A stretch of 64,000 bases of DNA from Mesostigma viride (taxonomy: Eukaryota > Streptophyta > Mesostigmatophyceae > Mesostigmatales > Mesostigmataceae), in the NCBI GenBank assembly GCA_009746045.1, contig RPFO01000027.1, positions 2,392,202 to 2,456,201 of the forward strand. Reading direction: 5' to 3'. Below, piece by piece: positions 20,214 through 30,050 of this stretch. Below the pieces are notes generated by a model, which saw only the letters and a list, made by a program, of their open reading frames with translations, was not told the DNA's origin and ran no database searches. Each line of letters opens with the position of its first letter. Within the stretch, counting starts at the first letter, position 1. The position numbers and the translations under genes are program-made.

Positions 20214-22498
20214 CGGGACCTAGTGCACGTAGTGACTCACCTCCTGTGCTAGCCACGGATAATGTGGGAGGCCCGCCTAGCGTGGCCTCGCCGGAGGGTC
20301 AGGGTCCTGCCCATGCGCCTCGCCCACCTAGGGACCTGGCTTCAACGGTCACGGCCTTGTGGCGTGCTCAGGCGCTTAAAGCGAAAGCTGCATCAGGGGT
20401 GGCTCAGGTCAAAACTCTCTCACAGGGGGTCAGGCCGGTTAAGTCAGCCTTGTTTCCTACGTGTAGACCGTGGCAGCTGGTGGCTGTGGACACGCAAGCA
20501 TCCGTGTCTATTATCTCTCGTCGGGCAGCCACCCTGTATCCAGTGCTAGAGTCGCCGTACAAATCGGTGACCGACTTTGCAGGCACTTCGGCATATCAAG
20601 TTACCGGGATGGTGGTGCTGCCGGTGTTGGGCATTGACACGCCGTTTCACGTCGTGGATGGCTACGAGGATGTGGCCTTGCTGGGCGAACCTTTCGTATC
20701 ATACCCGGGGTTCTCAGTGTCCGCTGACTTGCTGTCAGTCGCGGGGGTGGGCAGCATCCCGCTTCGCGAGTACCACGCTCCATTGGGGGTGGTGGTCGGG
20801 CAGCCCGGCGTCGTGCGGCGCTTACCGATGGCGGCGTTTTCCACACCGCCGCTCGTCCAGTCCATCATTCAGCCTCAGGATTGGCACCCGCGCAGCTTCG
20901 GCCTCCACTCACACTCACTGGCGGCGGATAGCCCTGTGACGTGGGAGCAACTTGTCCTGGACTGTCAAGATCCTCTCAAGTTTGCTTTGTGGCGCGACGC
21001 GTTCATTCGAGCCAAGGAGCAGTGGCGAGAGCGCGAGGTCTACCGAGGATTGGAGAGTGTGCCAGCCGGGGCCACGCGGTTGCGGTTGAAGTTCGTGCTC
21101 ACCTACAAGCCGGACGAGACCAACTCTTCGGTGGTGTTCCGGGTAAGGCCCGTGGTCACGGAGACGAAGGGGTCCTCCCCGCTGGACGCCAAGGATCTTT
21201 ATACCCCTGGGCTCAACCATGTTTCGCATCGGCTACTGACGGTCATCTACTTGGGCAAGCGGAACGCGGGCAAGGACTACGGGATGTGGTGCGGTGACTT
21301 TCAGCGGGCATTCCTCCACAGCGACGCTGGGGTCGCGCAGCAAACATGGCAAGGCACCCGCTACGTGGTGAAGGTCCCGGTGGTCTGGCAGGATGGCACC
21401 ATTGGCAGCGAGTATATCGAGCTGTTGACAGGGGTGGAGGGGCTGCAGAGCTCTCCCATCATCTTCCGCATTTCCGCGGAGGAGGTCTTGCAGAGCTTAG
21501 GGGCCACGTACCATCGCGCGGATCCTAACTTCTTTGTGGTCCCCACCGGCGTCCCTGGCGAGCCAGCCCTCTTCGTGTGGCATGGCGATGACTTCAAGCT
21601 GGTGGCACCTCGCACCTTTGCTACCCAGTTTCTTGCTGCAGTGGCGGCTAAGTTTCCCCTGGGCAGGGCGGTGGATCATGAGGAGGGTAAACCCGTGGTG
21701 TTTTGCGGCGTGCAGTCTACGTTGCAGCGGGATTCGCGTTCTGGCGAATGGGTCATGCACATGCAGGATAGCCGCAACTATGTGGTTGACCTGCTGGCCG
21801 ACCTCCCGTCCCCGCTGTTGGCAACCCATGGGCCCTCGGTTAAGGGCAAGCTCGGGTGGTTGGCGGACACGGTGGCACCTGATTTGGCAGTGCTCGCTCG
21901 CCTGCCCGATGATGTGCTGGAAGGACTAGGGTCCATTCATGTTCGGCGGCAGCTGGCCATGACGCCCGGCATTGTGCTTCGTGGGCTCGATTGCTCACAG
22001 CCGGTGCACCTCGAGATAGTGACGGATGCTAATCTAGAGACGCGCACAGTCAGCCAAGTGCGGGCCCGCATGGGGGCACTGTTCTTTATCAGCAATGAGG
22101 GCCAGCCTGGCATGTTGTTAGATTGGTACTCGCGCTTGCACAGCCGCATTGCCACTAGCCCCAACACGGCTGAATGCCGGGGCATTGTTTCAGCTATCTC
22201 ACATGGCATGTGGCTGCGGTACTTGCTGGGTTGGGTATTTGGCTCGTGTGGGTTCACTCTTCACTGGACTAGCACGGTGCACACTGACTCACAAAGTTGT
22301 TTGGCCTTCCTTGACAATCCCTATGCGCGGTCACAGGACGTTGATTACCTCGTACTCGCTGAGGCGGCCTCCTGCGTCACGCGTCTCCAGCACATCGCGG
22401 ATGAACTCAATCCCGCGGATGCACTCACCAAGGAGGCGCGGGAGGCTGCCCCGCAGTACGCAGTGTTGCGCAAGCGCATGACGATGCAACACCCGTGA
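20105..22498 (+). CDS. Copia-like protease-RT-RNase H polyprotein
   Basis: Open from 20105, in the -1 frame relative to the integrase frame, overlapping it by 109 bases that include a run of eight C then T at about 20149-20156. Domains in order: a retropepsin-like segment near 20480-20690 (VAVDTQASVSIIS ... VALLGEPFV), where the usual DTGAS reads DTQAS. Then a copia RT with the first catalytic block CGDFQRAFLHSD, IELLTGVEGLQSSP and the xxDD block VWHGDDFKLV. Then RNase H with TDAN, AECRGI and HTDSQSC, ending in the copia-typical ELNPADALTKEA. The frame is uninterrupted for over 770 codons, so the enzyme may be functional. The GTG at 20180 is probably not a start, and expression by frameshift is more likely. 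Confidence 0.85.
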   Translation, partial: GGTPRVAPRGRHSYTPPSPGPQYDPVDGWDEDGVGLTGPSARSDSPPVLATDNVGGPPSVASPEGQGPAHAPRPPRDLASTVTALWRAQALKAKAASGVAQVKTLSQGVRPVKSALFPTCRPWQLVAVDTQASVSIISRRAATLYPVLESPYKSVTDFAGTSAYQVTGMVVLPVLGIDTPFHVVDGYEDVALLGEPFVSYPGFSVSADLLSVAGVGSIPLREYHAPLGVVVGQPGVVRRLPMAAFSTPPLVQSIIQPQDWHPRSFGLHSHSLAADSPVTWEQLVLDCQDPLKFALWRDAFIRAKEQWREREVYRGLESVPAGATRLRLKFVLTYKPDETNSSVVFRVRPVVTETKGSSPLDAKDLYTPGLNHVSHRLLTVIYLGKRNAGKDYGMWCGDFQRAFLHSDAGVAQQTWQGTRYVVKVPVVWQDGTIGSEYIELLTGVEGLQSSPIIFRISAEEVLQSLGATYHRADPNFFVVPTGVPGEPALFVWHGDDFKLVAPRTFATQFLAAVAAKFPLGRAVDHEEGKPVVFCGVQSTLQRDSRSGEWVMHMQDSRNYVVDLLADLPSPLLATHGPSVKGKLGWLADTVAPDLAVLARLPDDVLEGLGSIHVRRQLAMTPGIVLRGLDCSQPVHLEIVTDANLETRTVSQVRARMGALFFISNEGQPGMLLDWYSRLHSRIATSPNTAECRGIVSAISHGMWLRYLLGWVFGSCGFTLHWTSTVHTDSQSCLAFLDNPYARSQDVDYLVLAEAASCVTRLQHIADELNPADALTKEAREAAPQYAVLRKRMTMQHP

Positions 22499-22875
22499 GC
22501 CACACAGGGTTACGGCTCGGGCGCTTTATGAATACAGCCATAACTCACCCTGTGTTGCTAGCATTCACGAATATCATGGTGGTAGTTTTTTTGCTTGTCC
22601 TGACCATACCCTAGCCACGTTGGACGGTGCCTTGGGCCCGTCGGCGGGTCACTGGTCCTAATAAATGGGTCACCTTTTGTCTGGTGGCATAGTTGTTTTT
22701 TTCTCGATACTTATTACATCACTATTCATGTGTGATCACAAGGGCGCGGGTCGATACCGTGGTGATTTTGACGGCCTTGAGGCCCCCTTGAGTTCCCTAC
22801 CTTAGAGGGTTTTGTATGGTCTGCATTTGATGTAATTATTTTGATAATTAATCAAAGAACAAAAGAGTATGTCGG
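22499..22875 (+). other. Copia-like 3' untranslated region
   Basis: Between the pol stop and the 3' LTR. No coding content. It ends in the purine-rich primer tract at 22854-22867. Confidence 0.6.
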
Positions 22876-23222
22876 AGTTGAGTAACTCTAGAGCCCTAGG
22901 ATCTGGCTCTAAGTTCCCCATGTCCGTCCGCACGCCTTCCGCTAGCGTCCGCTAAGCCGCCGGCTATAATCCGGCGGTCCGATTCGGTCGACCGGTCTAA
23001 GGGCGGCGCCTAGGGTCGGCGCCACCTAGGCCCCAGTCCGGGGCCTTATCCGGGTCGGTACGGACAGCTAGCCTGTCCCACGGTTACGGCTAACCGGATA
23101 GGCTTTGCTGGCTAAGACATAAACCAGTGGTTGGCCAGCTCCGACAGCAGTTCTCTGTGTTCACCTTCTCACAAGCTCCACGCGACCGACCGCCATAGCT
23201 TAGCCGGTCGGGGGCTTTAACT
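22876..23222 (+). repeat. 3' LTR of the copia-like element
   Basis: 347 bases matching 17064-17412. Differences seen: a t for g near 22983, loss of atgc after ggcgcc, scattered changes in the last 70 bases, and two extra g before ctttaact. Confidence 0.92.
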
Positions 23223-23900
23223 CTGTGTCCTATGGTCAGGGGCATGGTTGCTTGGGTGGCAGGTATTTCCAGGCCAGACCTGATGGTCATAGCCAGGTTG
23301 CCTGATGACATGCTAATGGAGCTATAGGGTCTGCCAAGGTGGCTGATCAGGTCAGGGCTTCATCTGGCATTCTGTTGTCTGCAGTGGATTGATCACAACC
23401 CATTTGCATGGAGCTGTATGTGCATGGATAGCTTAATGGACAGCAGGCAGGTCTCCAAGGTCAGGGGCAGGGCTGCAGGGCTCTTTGTGCTCAGACAGGA
23501 AGGCCTGGGGAGTTTGGTGAGCTGCATTAGTCGCCTGCACAAACGGGTGGCTGTCAGCAGTGATGTGGCAGAATGCAGGGCTATTTGTGAAGGCATTCAC
23601 ACAAGCATTTATCTGAAGGAGTTGCTTCATCAGATGACTTCTAACACTCCTTGGCCACTTCAGGTTACCACTCTTCTCAAGACAGACTCCATGGGGATGG
23701 TGCAGTTTGTGCACAGGCAGATGGCCAGAAGTAGGGACTTGGATTATCTTCTTCTTAAGGAATTGTCCTCCTTGGCCAATATTGAGCATATCCCTGGGGT
23801 TGACAATCCTGCTGATGCTTTGACCAAGCTAGTGCAGAAGGCAGCAGTGCAGTACAAGGTTCTTCAGTCTCTGATGGACCCATCTCAGCAAGCTGTCTAA
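23223..23900 (+). pseudogene. RNase H end of a second copia-like element
   Basis: Immediately after the 3' LTR the sequence reads ISRPDLMVIARLPDDMLMEL then a stop, matching the RT-RNase H linker of the first element (APDLAVLARLPDDVLEGL). After a frame change, 23418-23900 encodes the RNase H: RGRAAGLFVLRQEGLGSL, AECRAICEG, LKTDSMGM and IPGVDNPADALTKLVQKA, ending in TAA. The sequence is clearly diverged and less GC-rich than the neighbouring element, so it is a different, older copia family. Its gag, integrase and most of RT are missing. Confidence 0.85.
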
Positions 23901-25495
23901 GCTGGTGCCTGGTTATAGGGCATTGGAGAGCAGATTGTGTGGTAGTGTCAGCATTGTGACTGGCATAATACCTGTATTTTAGTCTGTACTAAGGCTCATG
24001 GACCATGGTACACTCACTCTGATCATAATCAGGATACAGCCAGGTTTTGGCTGGGGTTCATGCTGTTGACTACACAAGGTTGGCAGGTCCATTACAGACC
24101 ATGTATTCTAGTTTAAAAGAAATGTATATTCGTACATACTTCTCACAATGGTCTGCATGGGAACCTTCATACTGGGGTTTATAGGGCGGGGTTCGATTCC
24201 CTGGTATTATGTTTCTACAAGCTGGCCTGTTCAGGTGTTTGCCTGTTCAGACTTCCCTAGTTCCCCAGGGCAGGATTTAATTGTTGCCTATGTGTTTCAT
24301 TTTGTCATTTGTTTGCTGTGGCAGTTTACCATCTGGCAAGTAGACGGGCGCCGTAAGACGGGCGCCAATAGACCCCTGTTGAGAGAATGACAGGCAAACT
24401 ATTGTAATACGCCTTACTTTGTCAAGTGGTATATTAATTGTCATGGATTTATTGTTCTTATATTGAATATGTACTGGGTTTTATGGGATTAGTATCTGGG
24501 ATTAATGTAACTCACCGCCAGAAGGTCATTGTACTGGAGGCTCTACCGAGGTGATGGGATTAATTCCTGGAGAAGACCTCATAGAATATAACCTGTATGT
24601 ATTTAATTTTGTGTTTCTAATATCTGGTCGTACTCTGTAATGCCACTTCCATAGGTTTTCTCCATTTCTCATGGAATGTTTTTCCCTGTGGCAGATCTGT
24701 TTCTTTTCCAGTTCCTTAAAAGAAAGGGCTGGGGGAATGGCATTGGCCATTAAAGACATCTGTTCAAGCTTCAAGCTGGAGTGAAGGACATTTCAAGCTA
24801 CTTCAAGGGTCCCTGGCAGGGGATGTGATCCCTAAAGAAAAGAAGGGATTGGAGTTAACGTAAAGGATTTACGTTAGGTGGATAGAGATTGTTACGCTCT
24901 TTCCAACGGCACCTTGAACGCCTCATTTGGTTACGGGACGTAAAAACTATGACGTTCCTAGGCTGTGCCGACAGTACCCAGCGCGCCACTGTGGGCGCGT
25001 ACGGACACAGGATGTACAAGTGTCACTGTGATAGTCCGCAGGACGTTGACAGGACTTGTACAGGACTTGATGGTCAATTGATAGGTAGGCGTGCTGTAGC
25101 GCGCCAGGACCTATGAGACAATTGATGCTGAGTAGTGTACGGATAGGTCCACAGGACTAGCCGTATGGACAATTGATAGATCTGCGCGCCAAAGGCGTGC
25201 CAGAGTCTGTGTAATCAATTGATTGACAGTTCAGCTGTGACAGTGCAGCTGAATACTTGGACGCGTCCCTAGCAAGTTATATGTGTGACTTGGTAGCACC
25301 GGGACGCTAGCTCTTGCGTGCACGTTCTCTTGGCACTGCGACCCTGTCGTCTGTGCTGCGTGCAGTCTTGGAAGTGACGTGACTAACGTCTGTGTTTCCA
25401 TTATTCTAATAAAGGCAACATTTCCTGCAAGAGCCATGGAGGTCTTTGGCATTCACTTACAACTGTACATGTAGTACTCCTTGCCTCGACGCAGC
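23901..25495. other. Non-coding retroelement flank
   Basis: No supported gene. From about 25035 to 25225 the motif caattgat is repeated several times among short inverted repeats. An AATAAA-like aataaagg lies near 25408. It may include the 3' end or LTR of the minus-strand gypsy-like element, but no second LTR copy was found. Confidence 0.3.
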
Positions 25496-26308
25496 TTACT
25501 CTCCAGTGTCAGACTTGAGACTCATGAGGATCTGCGAGGCGTTGCGGGGCTGGGTGACTTCCCGCTCGTGCGTGATGGTATGCACGTCGGGGCCCTGCAC
25601 TTTGCATTCGCTGACAGGACTCCAAAAGGAACCGTCAGGGAACCACACCACGCGACGCCGAATGCTAATGTCCACATCCTGCGCGTCCAGCCAGTCGATG
25701 CCGATGATGATGTCGGCAGCTCCGAGCGGTGCGACCGTGGCTGTGAGCTCCACAGGGATGCCTTGAATCACAGCCTTGATATCACCCCGACCAGGCGAGG
25801 GGCTCTTTCGACCAATTGAATAGGTCACATTCACCACTGTCGCATGTGGCCGGATGTCGTATCCTGCGCGACGCGCCAATGCCTCGTTGATGAAAGACGT
25901 AGACGCACCCGTGTCCACCATGAACTGCACGTCCATGACGGTCTTGTCCTTGAGGTAGGGGTCTAATGCTGAGCCCGGTACAGCCAGACCTCCCCTAAAC
26001 AGGAGCAAGTTGCGGGTACCAGCCGGAGTTGCGCGCATAGGCTGGTCGGAGCTCGCTGCGCTACCCGTGGCCGGCTGCGTGCTTGGGGCAGAAGTCTCGC
26101 CCAGGGATGCATCCGCGCTTGTATTCGCTACAAGCGGGGAGCGACTATCTACTGTAACGACTGATTCTGCGCCCGCGCTGGTATTCGCTACCAACGGGGT
26201 GTCCTTATCTAAGCTGTCTATCTGCCCGACGTTATTGACTAGCGCTACCCTATCTACCTGTCCTACATCTACCTCTATCCGCGTAGGCAGGGACACTACA
26301 GTACGCAC
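25496..26308 (-). CDS. Gypsy-like aspartic protease (retropepsin)
   Basis: A 270-codon intact frame. Residues 1-100 are a polar linker containing an internal duplication (PLVANTSA occurs twice, about 22 residues apart). The protease follows: catalytic motif FMVDTGASTSFINEA (Asp at about residue 132), hydrophobic strands, and ADIIIGIDWLDAQDVDIS near residue 210, the second hallmark of retropepsins. Such enzymes cleave the Gag-Pol precursor as dimers inside the virus-like particle. All hallmark residues are present. The frame ends 60 residues after the protease with no RT attached. Confidence 0.85.
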   Translation of the reverse strand: MRTVVSLPTRIEVDVGQVDRVALVNNVGQIDSLDKDTPLVANTSAGAESVVTVDSRSPLVANTSADASLGETSAPSTQPATGSAASSDQPMRATPAGTRNLLLFRGGLAVPGSALDPYLKDKTVMDVQFMVDTGASTSFINEALARRAGYDIRPHATVVNVTYSIGRKSPSPGRGDIKAVIQGIPVELTATVAPLGAADIIIGIDWLDAQDVDISIRRRVVWFPDGSFWSPVSECKVQGPDVHTITHEREVTQPRNASQILMSLKSDTGE

Positions 26309-26370
26309 GAGGAACGGAGGGCCAGGAGACCGCCTCGTTCGACCGCCCGGTCCACTCTTCCCCCTCTACC

Positions 26371-27180
26371 TCATCCTCCTCGTCGCCATGCCCATATGTA
26401 GCCGGCGACCGCCTTGCCATCCATAACCCCCGAGGCGCCATTACCCGAGTCCTGTTGCTGTGAGAACAACTCATTCAACTCGCGGTTCACCCGCTGGAAC
26501 GAAGGACCTGTAGCGCGGGGCGTCTGGTGCTGCGTGGGACGCTGCCGGGCGTCCTGCGGCTTGGCTGCGCGCTCGCCCGCGTTGCGAGGCCGGTCTGGGC
26601 GCCGTGCTTGTTCCGGGCGCTTACCGAAGGTAGGCCCGGAGAAACGGGGTGACGTCTGCTCGTCGCCACGATCGCGATCCCGTGGTGGTCGCGTGCAGTC
26701 CTTCTTGAGATGACCGACCTCGCCGCACCGGAAGCATCGCGCCTTGGACGCATCGATTGCATTGACCTGGGGCGCTTCATAGTCGCCGTCCTCCTGCTCG
26801 TGGTCGATAATGTCCTCAGAGGACCCATCTTGGTCCACCGTAGTGAAGTGGACGCGACGCGGTGCTGCCAGCACCAGCATGCTGATAGGTGACCGCTGCG
26901 CGGCGGCGTGCGAGCACATCTGACACGGCTTTAGAAGGTACTGCTGGATCTCGATCACATCCCACTGCTCCCACGGTATCTCAGCAAAGCGCTTTAGCAC
27001 CTCATCTAGGAGTTCCGGACTCAGCGCCTCAATGAACTGCGCCCTATATTCGGTCCAGGTCAAGTCCTCAAGGCGAGCCGAGAATGCTTCAAACTCTGTC
27101 AGAAACTCGCGGAACGGCGTGGTGCCTTGACGTAGCTTGGAAAAAGCCAGACGCTCGTGGAGCTTCCAGTCAGGGGGCAC
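26371..27180 (-). CDS. Gypsy-like Gag, capsid and zinc-knuckle part
   Basis: A 269-codon frame. The N-terminal half matches the retrotransposon Gag capsid layout (FSKLRQGTTPFREFLTEFEA, FIEALSPELLDEVLKRFAEI). The middle has an acidic linker, then the CCHC knuckle CFRCGEVGHLKKDC near residue 155, which binds genomic RNA. The C-terminus is Arg/Pro/Gln-rich. It is clearly related to the broken gag at 15454-17063. The frame shifts relative to the upstream gag pieces (27250-27899) and to the protease downstream. Confidence 0.8.
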   Translation of the reverse strand: MPPDWKLHERLAFSKLRQGTTPFREFLTEFEAFSARLEDLTWTEYRAQFIEALSPELLDEVLKRFAEIPWEQWDVIEIQQYLLKPCQMCSHAAAQRSPISMLVLAAPRRVHFTTVDQDGSSEDIIDHEQEDGDYEAPQVNAIDASKARCFRCGEVGHLKKDCTRPPRDRDRGDEQTSPRFSGPTFGKRPEQARRPDRPRNAGERAAKPQDARQRPTQHQTPRATGPSFQRVNRELNELFSQQQDSGNGASGVMDGKAVAGYIWAWRRGG

Positions 27181-27212
27181 CAGCTTTCGCTCAATGCGCT
27201 CTAGTAGCTCCT

Positions 27213-27899
27213 CTACTGTGCGAGGGTATACAAGCGCGACGCTACACTCTCACAGTTGAGTATGCCGACCACTGAGGGATCCATGCAGTTTGTGACGACG
27301 TAGGAGATAAGAACCTCGGTAGCTAGCTCCCACCCATTGTGGTTGCACCACGCCGCAGTTGCTGCCACAGCTGCTCTGCCGGGTCGACATCGAAGATGAT
27401 CGAGTCGAGATCCGGTGTGCCCATGTCCGTGAGCGCAAACCATATGTCCGTGCGATGACATCGGTCCACAAGCGCTCGGTAATGCTGGACCACAACCTGG
27501 ACCTTCTTCTTGGTCAGGTCATGGAAAAAAAAGGTGAATAAAATCCATCACCATCTCATGGCGAAGAGGATACCCCGAGGCATAACGATAAGTGTTACAA
27601 TGAGCTCGGAAGAGCTCATAGGCTTCCTCTAAAGTCGCACCCGTGCCTGCTGAGGTGAACTTCTCGCGAAGCTCCACCTTGGGCAGCGATGGCACACGAG
27701 TGGATTCGCCATGCACGCCGTACGGCATGCGGTGGGGTCGCTGGACGTCGTCGCCCTCACCCCATGGTATGCTGGCTACCTTCCGATCGACTTGGCCCCA
27801 GCCGAAGTCTGACCGAGTGCCGCCAAGCCTGGGCCGCCCTGCGGTGCCACCCAACGGCGTTGCTGCCGCCGTCATGGGTGGCCGACCTGTGCTAAACAA
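27213..27899 (-). pseudogene. Gypsy-like Gag, middle part, frameshifted
   Basis: Two or three short minus-strand frames (27899-27519, then 27495-27213) bridge the Gag N-terminus and the capsid part. A recognisable stretch is KVELREKFTSAGTGATLEEA followed by AYELFRAHCNTYRYASGYP. Stops near 27519 and frame changes show decay. Confidence 0.5.
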
Positions 27900-28774
27900 G
27901 CCACCTGATGCTCCCCCCCTGGGGGCTGCACCATACCCGCCGCGCCACGATAACGTGCCTTGGTTGGGTGCCCGTAGGTCCCCCCCAGCGTATAAGATGC
28001 GTCGGCAGTCGACCGGGTGCCTACCCGACCGACGTTCGGCTGCAGCTCGTCATCCTGCGCCATTTCCCCGTCGCCCCGCCGTTGACCGCTTGGTCCGACG
28101 CGTGGCTGACTGGGCTCAACGTTGCGTAGTGGACCTGTCCCACTGCGCTCTTCGTCGAAGTGTCCGCGTTGGTCGCGCAGCGCCTCATGTCGCCGCGCTT
28201 CCTCGGCAGCGGCCTCCTCGTCGGCAGCCTGCCTGGCCTCGGCGTCGCGTTGGGCCGCAGCTTGGCAGGCGCGTGCAGCTTCCGTGGTTGCCTCCGCCTG
28301 CCGCCGTTGCTCAGCGCGCTCCGTAGCACGCCTCGCTTCAGCCGTAGATTCCGCGCGCTCCAAAGCAAGTCGCACAGTTTCTTCAACAAGCGTCGCCTGT
28401 TGCGATAACTGCGTCGCTTGCTGAGCTCGGAGTGCCGCCAGCTCTGCCGCTTGCTCTTGCAGCAGGCGCAGCACTTGGGTAAGAGCACCACCGTCCCCTG
28501 CCGAAGAAAGGGAAGGCGCTCCATTACCTAACAAAGCGGTGTCCGCACTAGTGCCGAGACGACCGCTGGGCGGGTCAGTTGCTTGACCGCCCGTAGCTGC
28601 CGGCGCTGACCCACCACTGCCTGATGCTGTGGGGTCAGTTCCTGACATGTTGATGGTGGTATCGACCCTGGAGAGCTCCTGCCCGTCGGTGTCGACGCCC
28701 GTGTTGGCACAGCCTGCGTGGCTTGCCAAAAACGCTGTGACCGACCTAGTGTGATATGACATAAACTGCCACAA
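27872..28774 (-). CDS. Gypsy-like Gag N-terminus with coiled coil
   Basis: A 300-codon frame. After a Ser/Gly/Thr-rich start, residues about 95-200 form a long Ala/Glu/Gln/Arg-rich coiled coil (LRLLQEQAAELAALRAQQAT ... AEARRATERAEQ). A Pro/Gly-rich region follows. The usable Met could be 28774 or the internal one at about 28648 (MSGTDPTASGSGG). Placement directly before the Gag pieces at 27899-26371 identifies it as the Gag N-terminus. Confidence 0.55.
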   Translation of the reverse strand: MWQFMSYHTRSVTAFLASHAGCANTGVDTDGQELSRVDTTINMSGTDPTASGSGGSAPAATGGQATDPPSGRLGTSADTALLGNGAPSLSSAGDGGALTQVLRLLQEQAAELAALRAQQATQLSQQATLVEETVRLALERAESTAEARRATERAEQRRQAEATTEAARACQAAAQRDAEARQAADEEAAAEEARRHEALRDQRGHFDEERSGTGPLRNVEPSQPRVGPSGQRRGDGEMAQDDELQPNVGRVGTRSTADASYTLGGTYGHPTKARYRGAAGMVQPPGGEHQVACLAQVGHP

Positions 28775-28922
28775 CCACTACCAAGTAGCAACGGTCTAAT
28801 CTGAAAGACTTAATGGTTGATCAGGCCACTATGTGTGCTAGTCTTCCCCAGAAAACTGCACACCGTCTCTCTTTGCTGAAATGAAAATGTTCCTTTGCAG
28901 ATGGAGCTAGTCTCTTCGAGTA

Positions 28923-29207
28923 ATGAAAAGAGGGCTCTCAGCCGAGGACAAGGAACTGTCCCTCGTGCCTGATGACCACCTTCTTGATCCCCTTGTGTAC
29001 CGTCGCGTGCCGCGTTTGAATATCCTTGCTGGGGCGTTAGCTAGACGCTCCAACTACTCTAATTGCGACAATATGATGGTGCAAGAGGGTGCTTTTGCCT
29101 CCCCTGCTATAGAACAATGCTTTCACAACACACACTTTGCACAGTCTGATGATGAAGCCGCACATGCGGAATTTATTGAGAAAGTTAATACAATTACAAC
29201 ACGTTGA
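28923..29207 (+). CDS. Possible small protein, unknown
   Basis: A 94-codon ATG frame of natural-looking composition (KRGLSAEDKELSLVPDDHLL ... DEAAHAEFIEKVNTITTR) in a region otherwise without open frames. No known motif, no neighbour that explains it, and it may be an exon or retroelement scrap. Confidence 0.25.
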   Translation: MKRGLSAEDKELSLVPDDHLLDPLVYRRVPRLNILAGALARRSNYSNCDNMMVQEGAFASPAIEQCFHNTHFAQSDDEAAHAEFIEKVNTITTR

Positions 29208-30050
29208 TAGTCTCAATATCGATGCACTCCATGCTCACGAGCCCGCAGTTAGGCAGCGCTCCATGACATGCTACCGGCCTTGCTCCCAAGGAAAGGGAGA
29301 AACACGAAGGCCACTAACGAGAGACTCGAAGAGACTACACGCTGCGTGAGAGTCCTCTTCGACTATGAACCAAACCATTCGTCATGCCACACGCATGACA
29401 CACGCCACACTTGTCAGTCCAGCCAGCAATGCCAAAACTATCTTGCTGCCTGAACCATGCAAATAGAAACCGCATTCCAGTTGCCGTCCTGGCTTTCTAC
29501 CACACATGCCAACAAAAGCAGGAAGGCATCCCGACAAATCTAAATTGCTACCCTGTTGCCGATCTCATCTCCTAGAGGCTCCGGCATTTCTGTCCCTGGG
29601 AATGTCCGACATTGAGTCACGTCCAGCAAGGTCGAAGCATAATATCCTTCAGAAAATCTGCATGCTCACACCTTGCGTGTGAGTGGCCCAGCAAACATTG
29701 CGTCTAATCGTTCCTTTCTAGAAGAAATCCCTTTGTAGGGCTGCCAGCGATTTTGCATTCATTCCAGCGATCTGGCTCCGCACCGCAAAATGTCCTTTTC
29801 CATTTTCTGTCCAGTCCTCATAACGTTGACCCGCTATTCTACACCACAAAGACACCTGGCCTGTCAATAGCCTCGGCGCTGTTGAAGTCCAGCAGTCCAG
29901 CTTCAGCTCCAGCTGTCCACTAACACGCGTATGATCCTCTCGACGCTGCGCACTTGTGCTGCCGTCCGCTCAAGTCAGTGCTGCGCGCCCAGCTGTGCCT
30001 GGCCCGGCGCGCGTGCACGTACACTTTCGTCCGCTCTTATGCTGCAAGTG
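29208..30050. other. Spacer, no feature seen
   Basis: No coding or RNA feature recognised. Two similar gcgtgtgagtggcc/ctgcgtgagagtcc stretches are too short to interpret. Confidence 0.3.

Larger units (their letters stand above)
17064..23222 (+). mobile_element. Copia-like LTR retrotransposon, nearly complete
   Basis: Two LTRs (17064-17412 and 22876-23222) bracket Gag, integrase, protease-like, RT and RNase H regions on the plus strand. The LTRs begin AGTTG and end TTAACT. By eye they differ at about six positions plus a 4-bp and a 2-bp indel, so the insertion is fairly recent. A purine-rich tract (aaagaacaaaagag, 22854-22867) lies just before the 3' LTR. No matching target-site duplication is visible, and the two flanks belong to different older elements. 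Confidence 0.85.
25496..28774 (-). mobile_element. Gypsy-like gag-protease remnant lacking RT
   Basis: On the minus strand: a gag N-terminus with a long coiled coil, a capsid part, a CCHC knuckle, and a retropepsin ending in a stop at 25496. Downstream (lower coordinates) there is no RT, RNase H or integrase before the copia remnant. Frame changes occur within gag. It is either a deleted gypsy element or a non-autonomous gag-protease type. Confidence 0.65.

Noticed and set aside
24120..24200. Possible tRNA (ggttcgattcc B-box-like)
   Set aside because: No matching A box, anticodon arm or pairing acceptor stem can be drawn around it.
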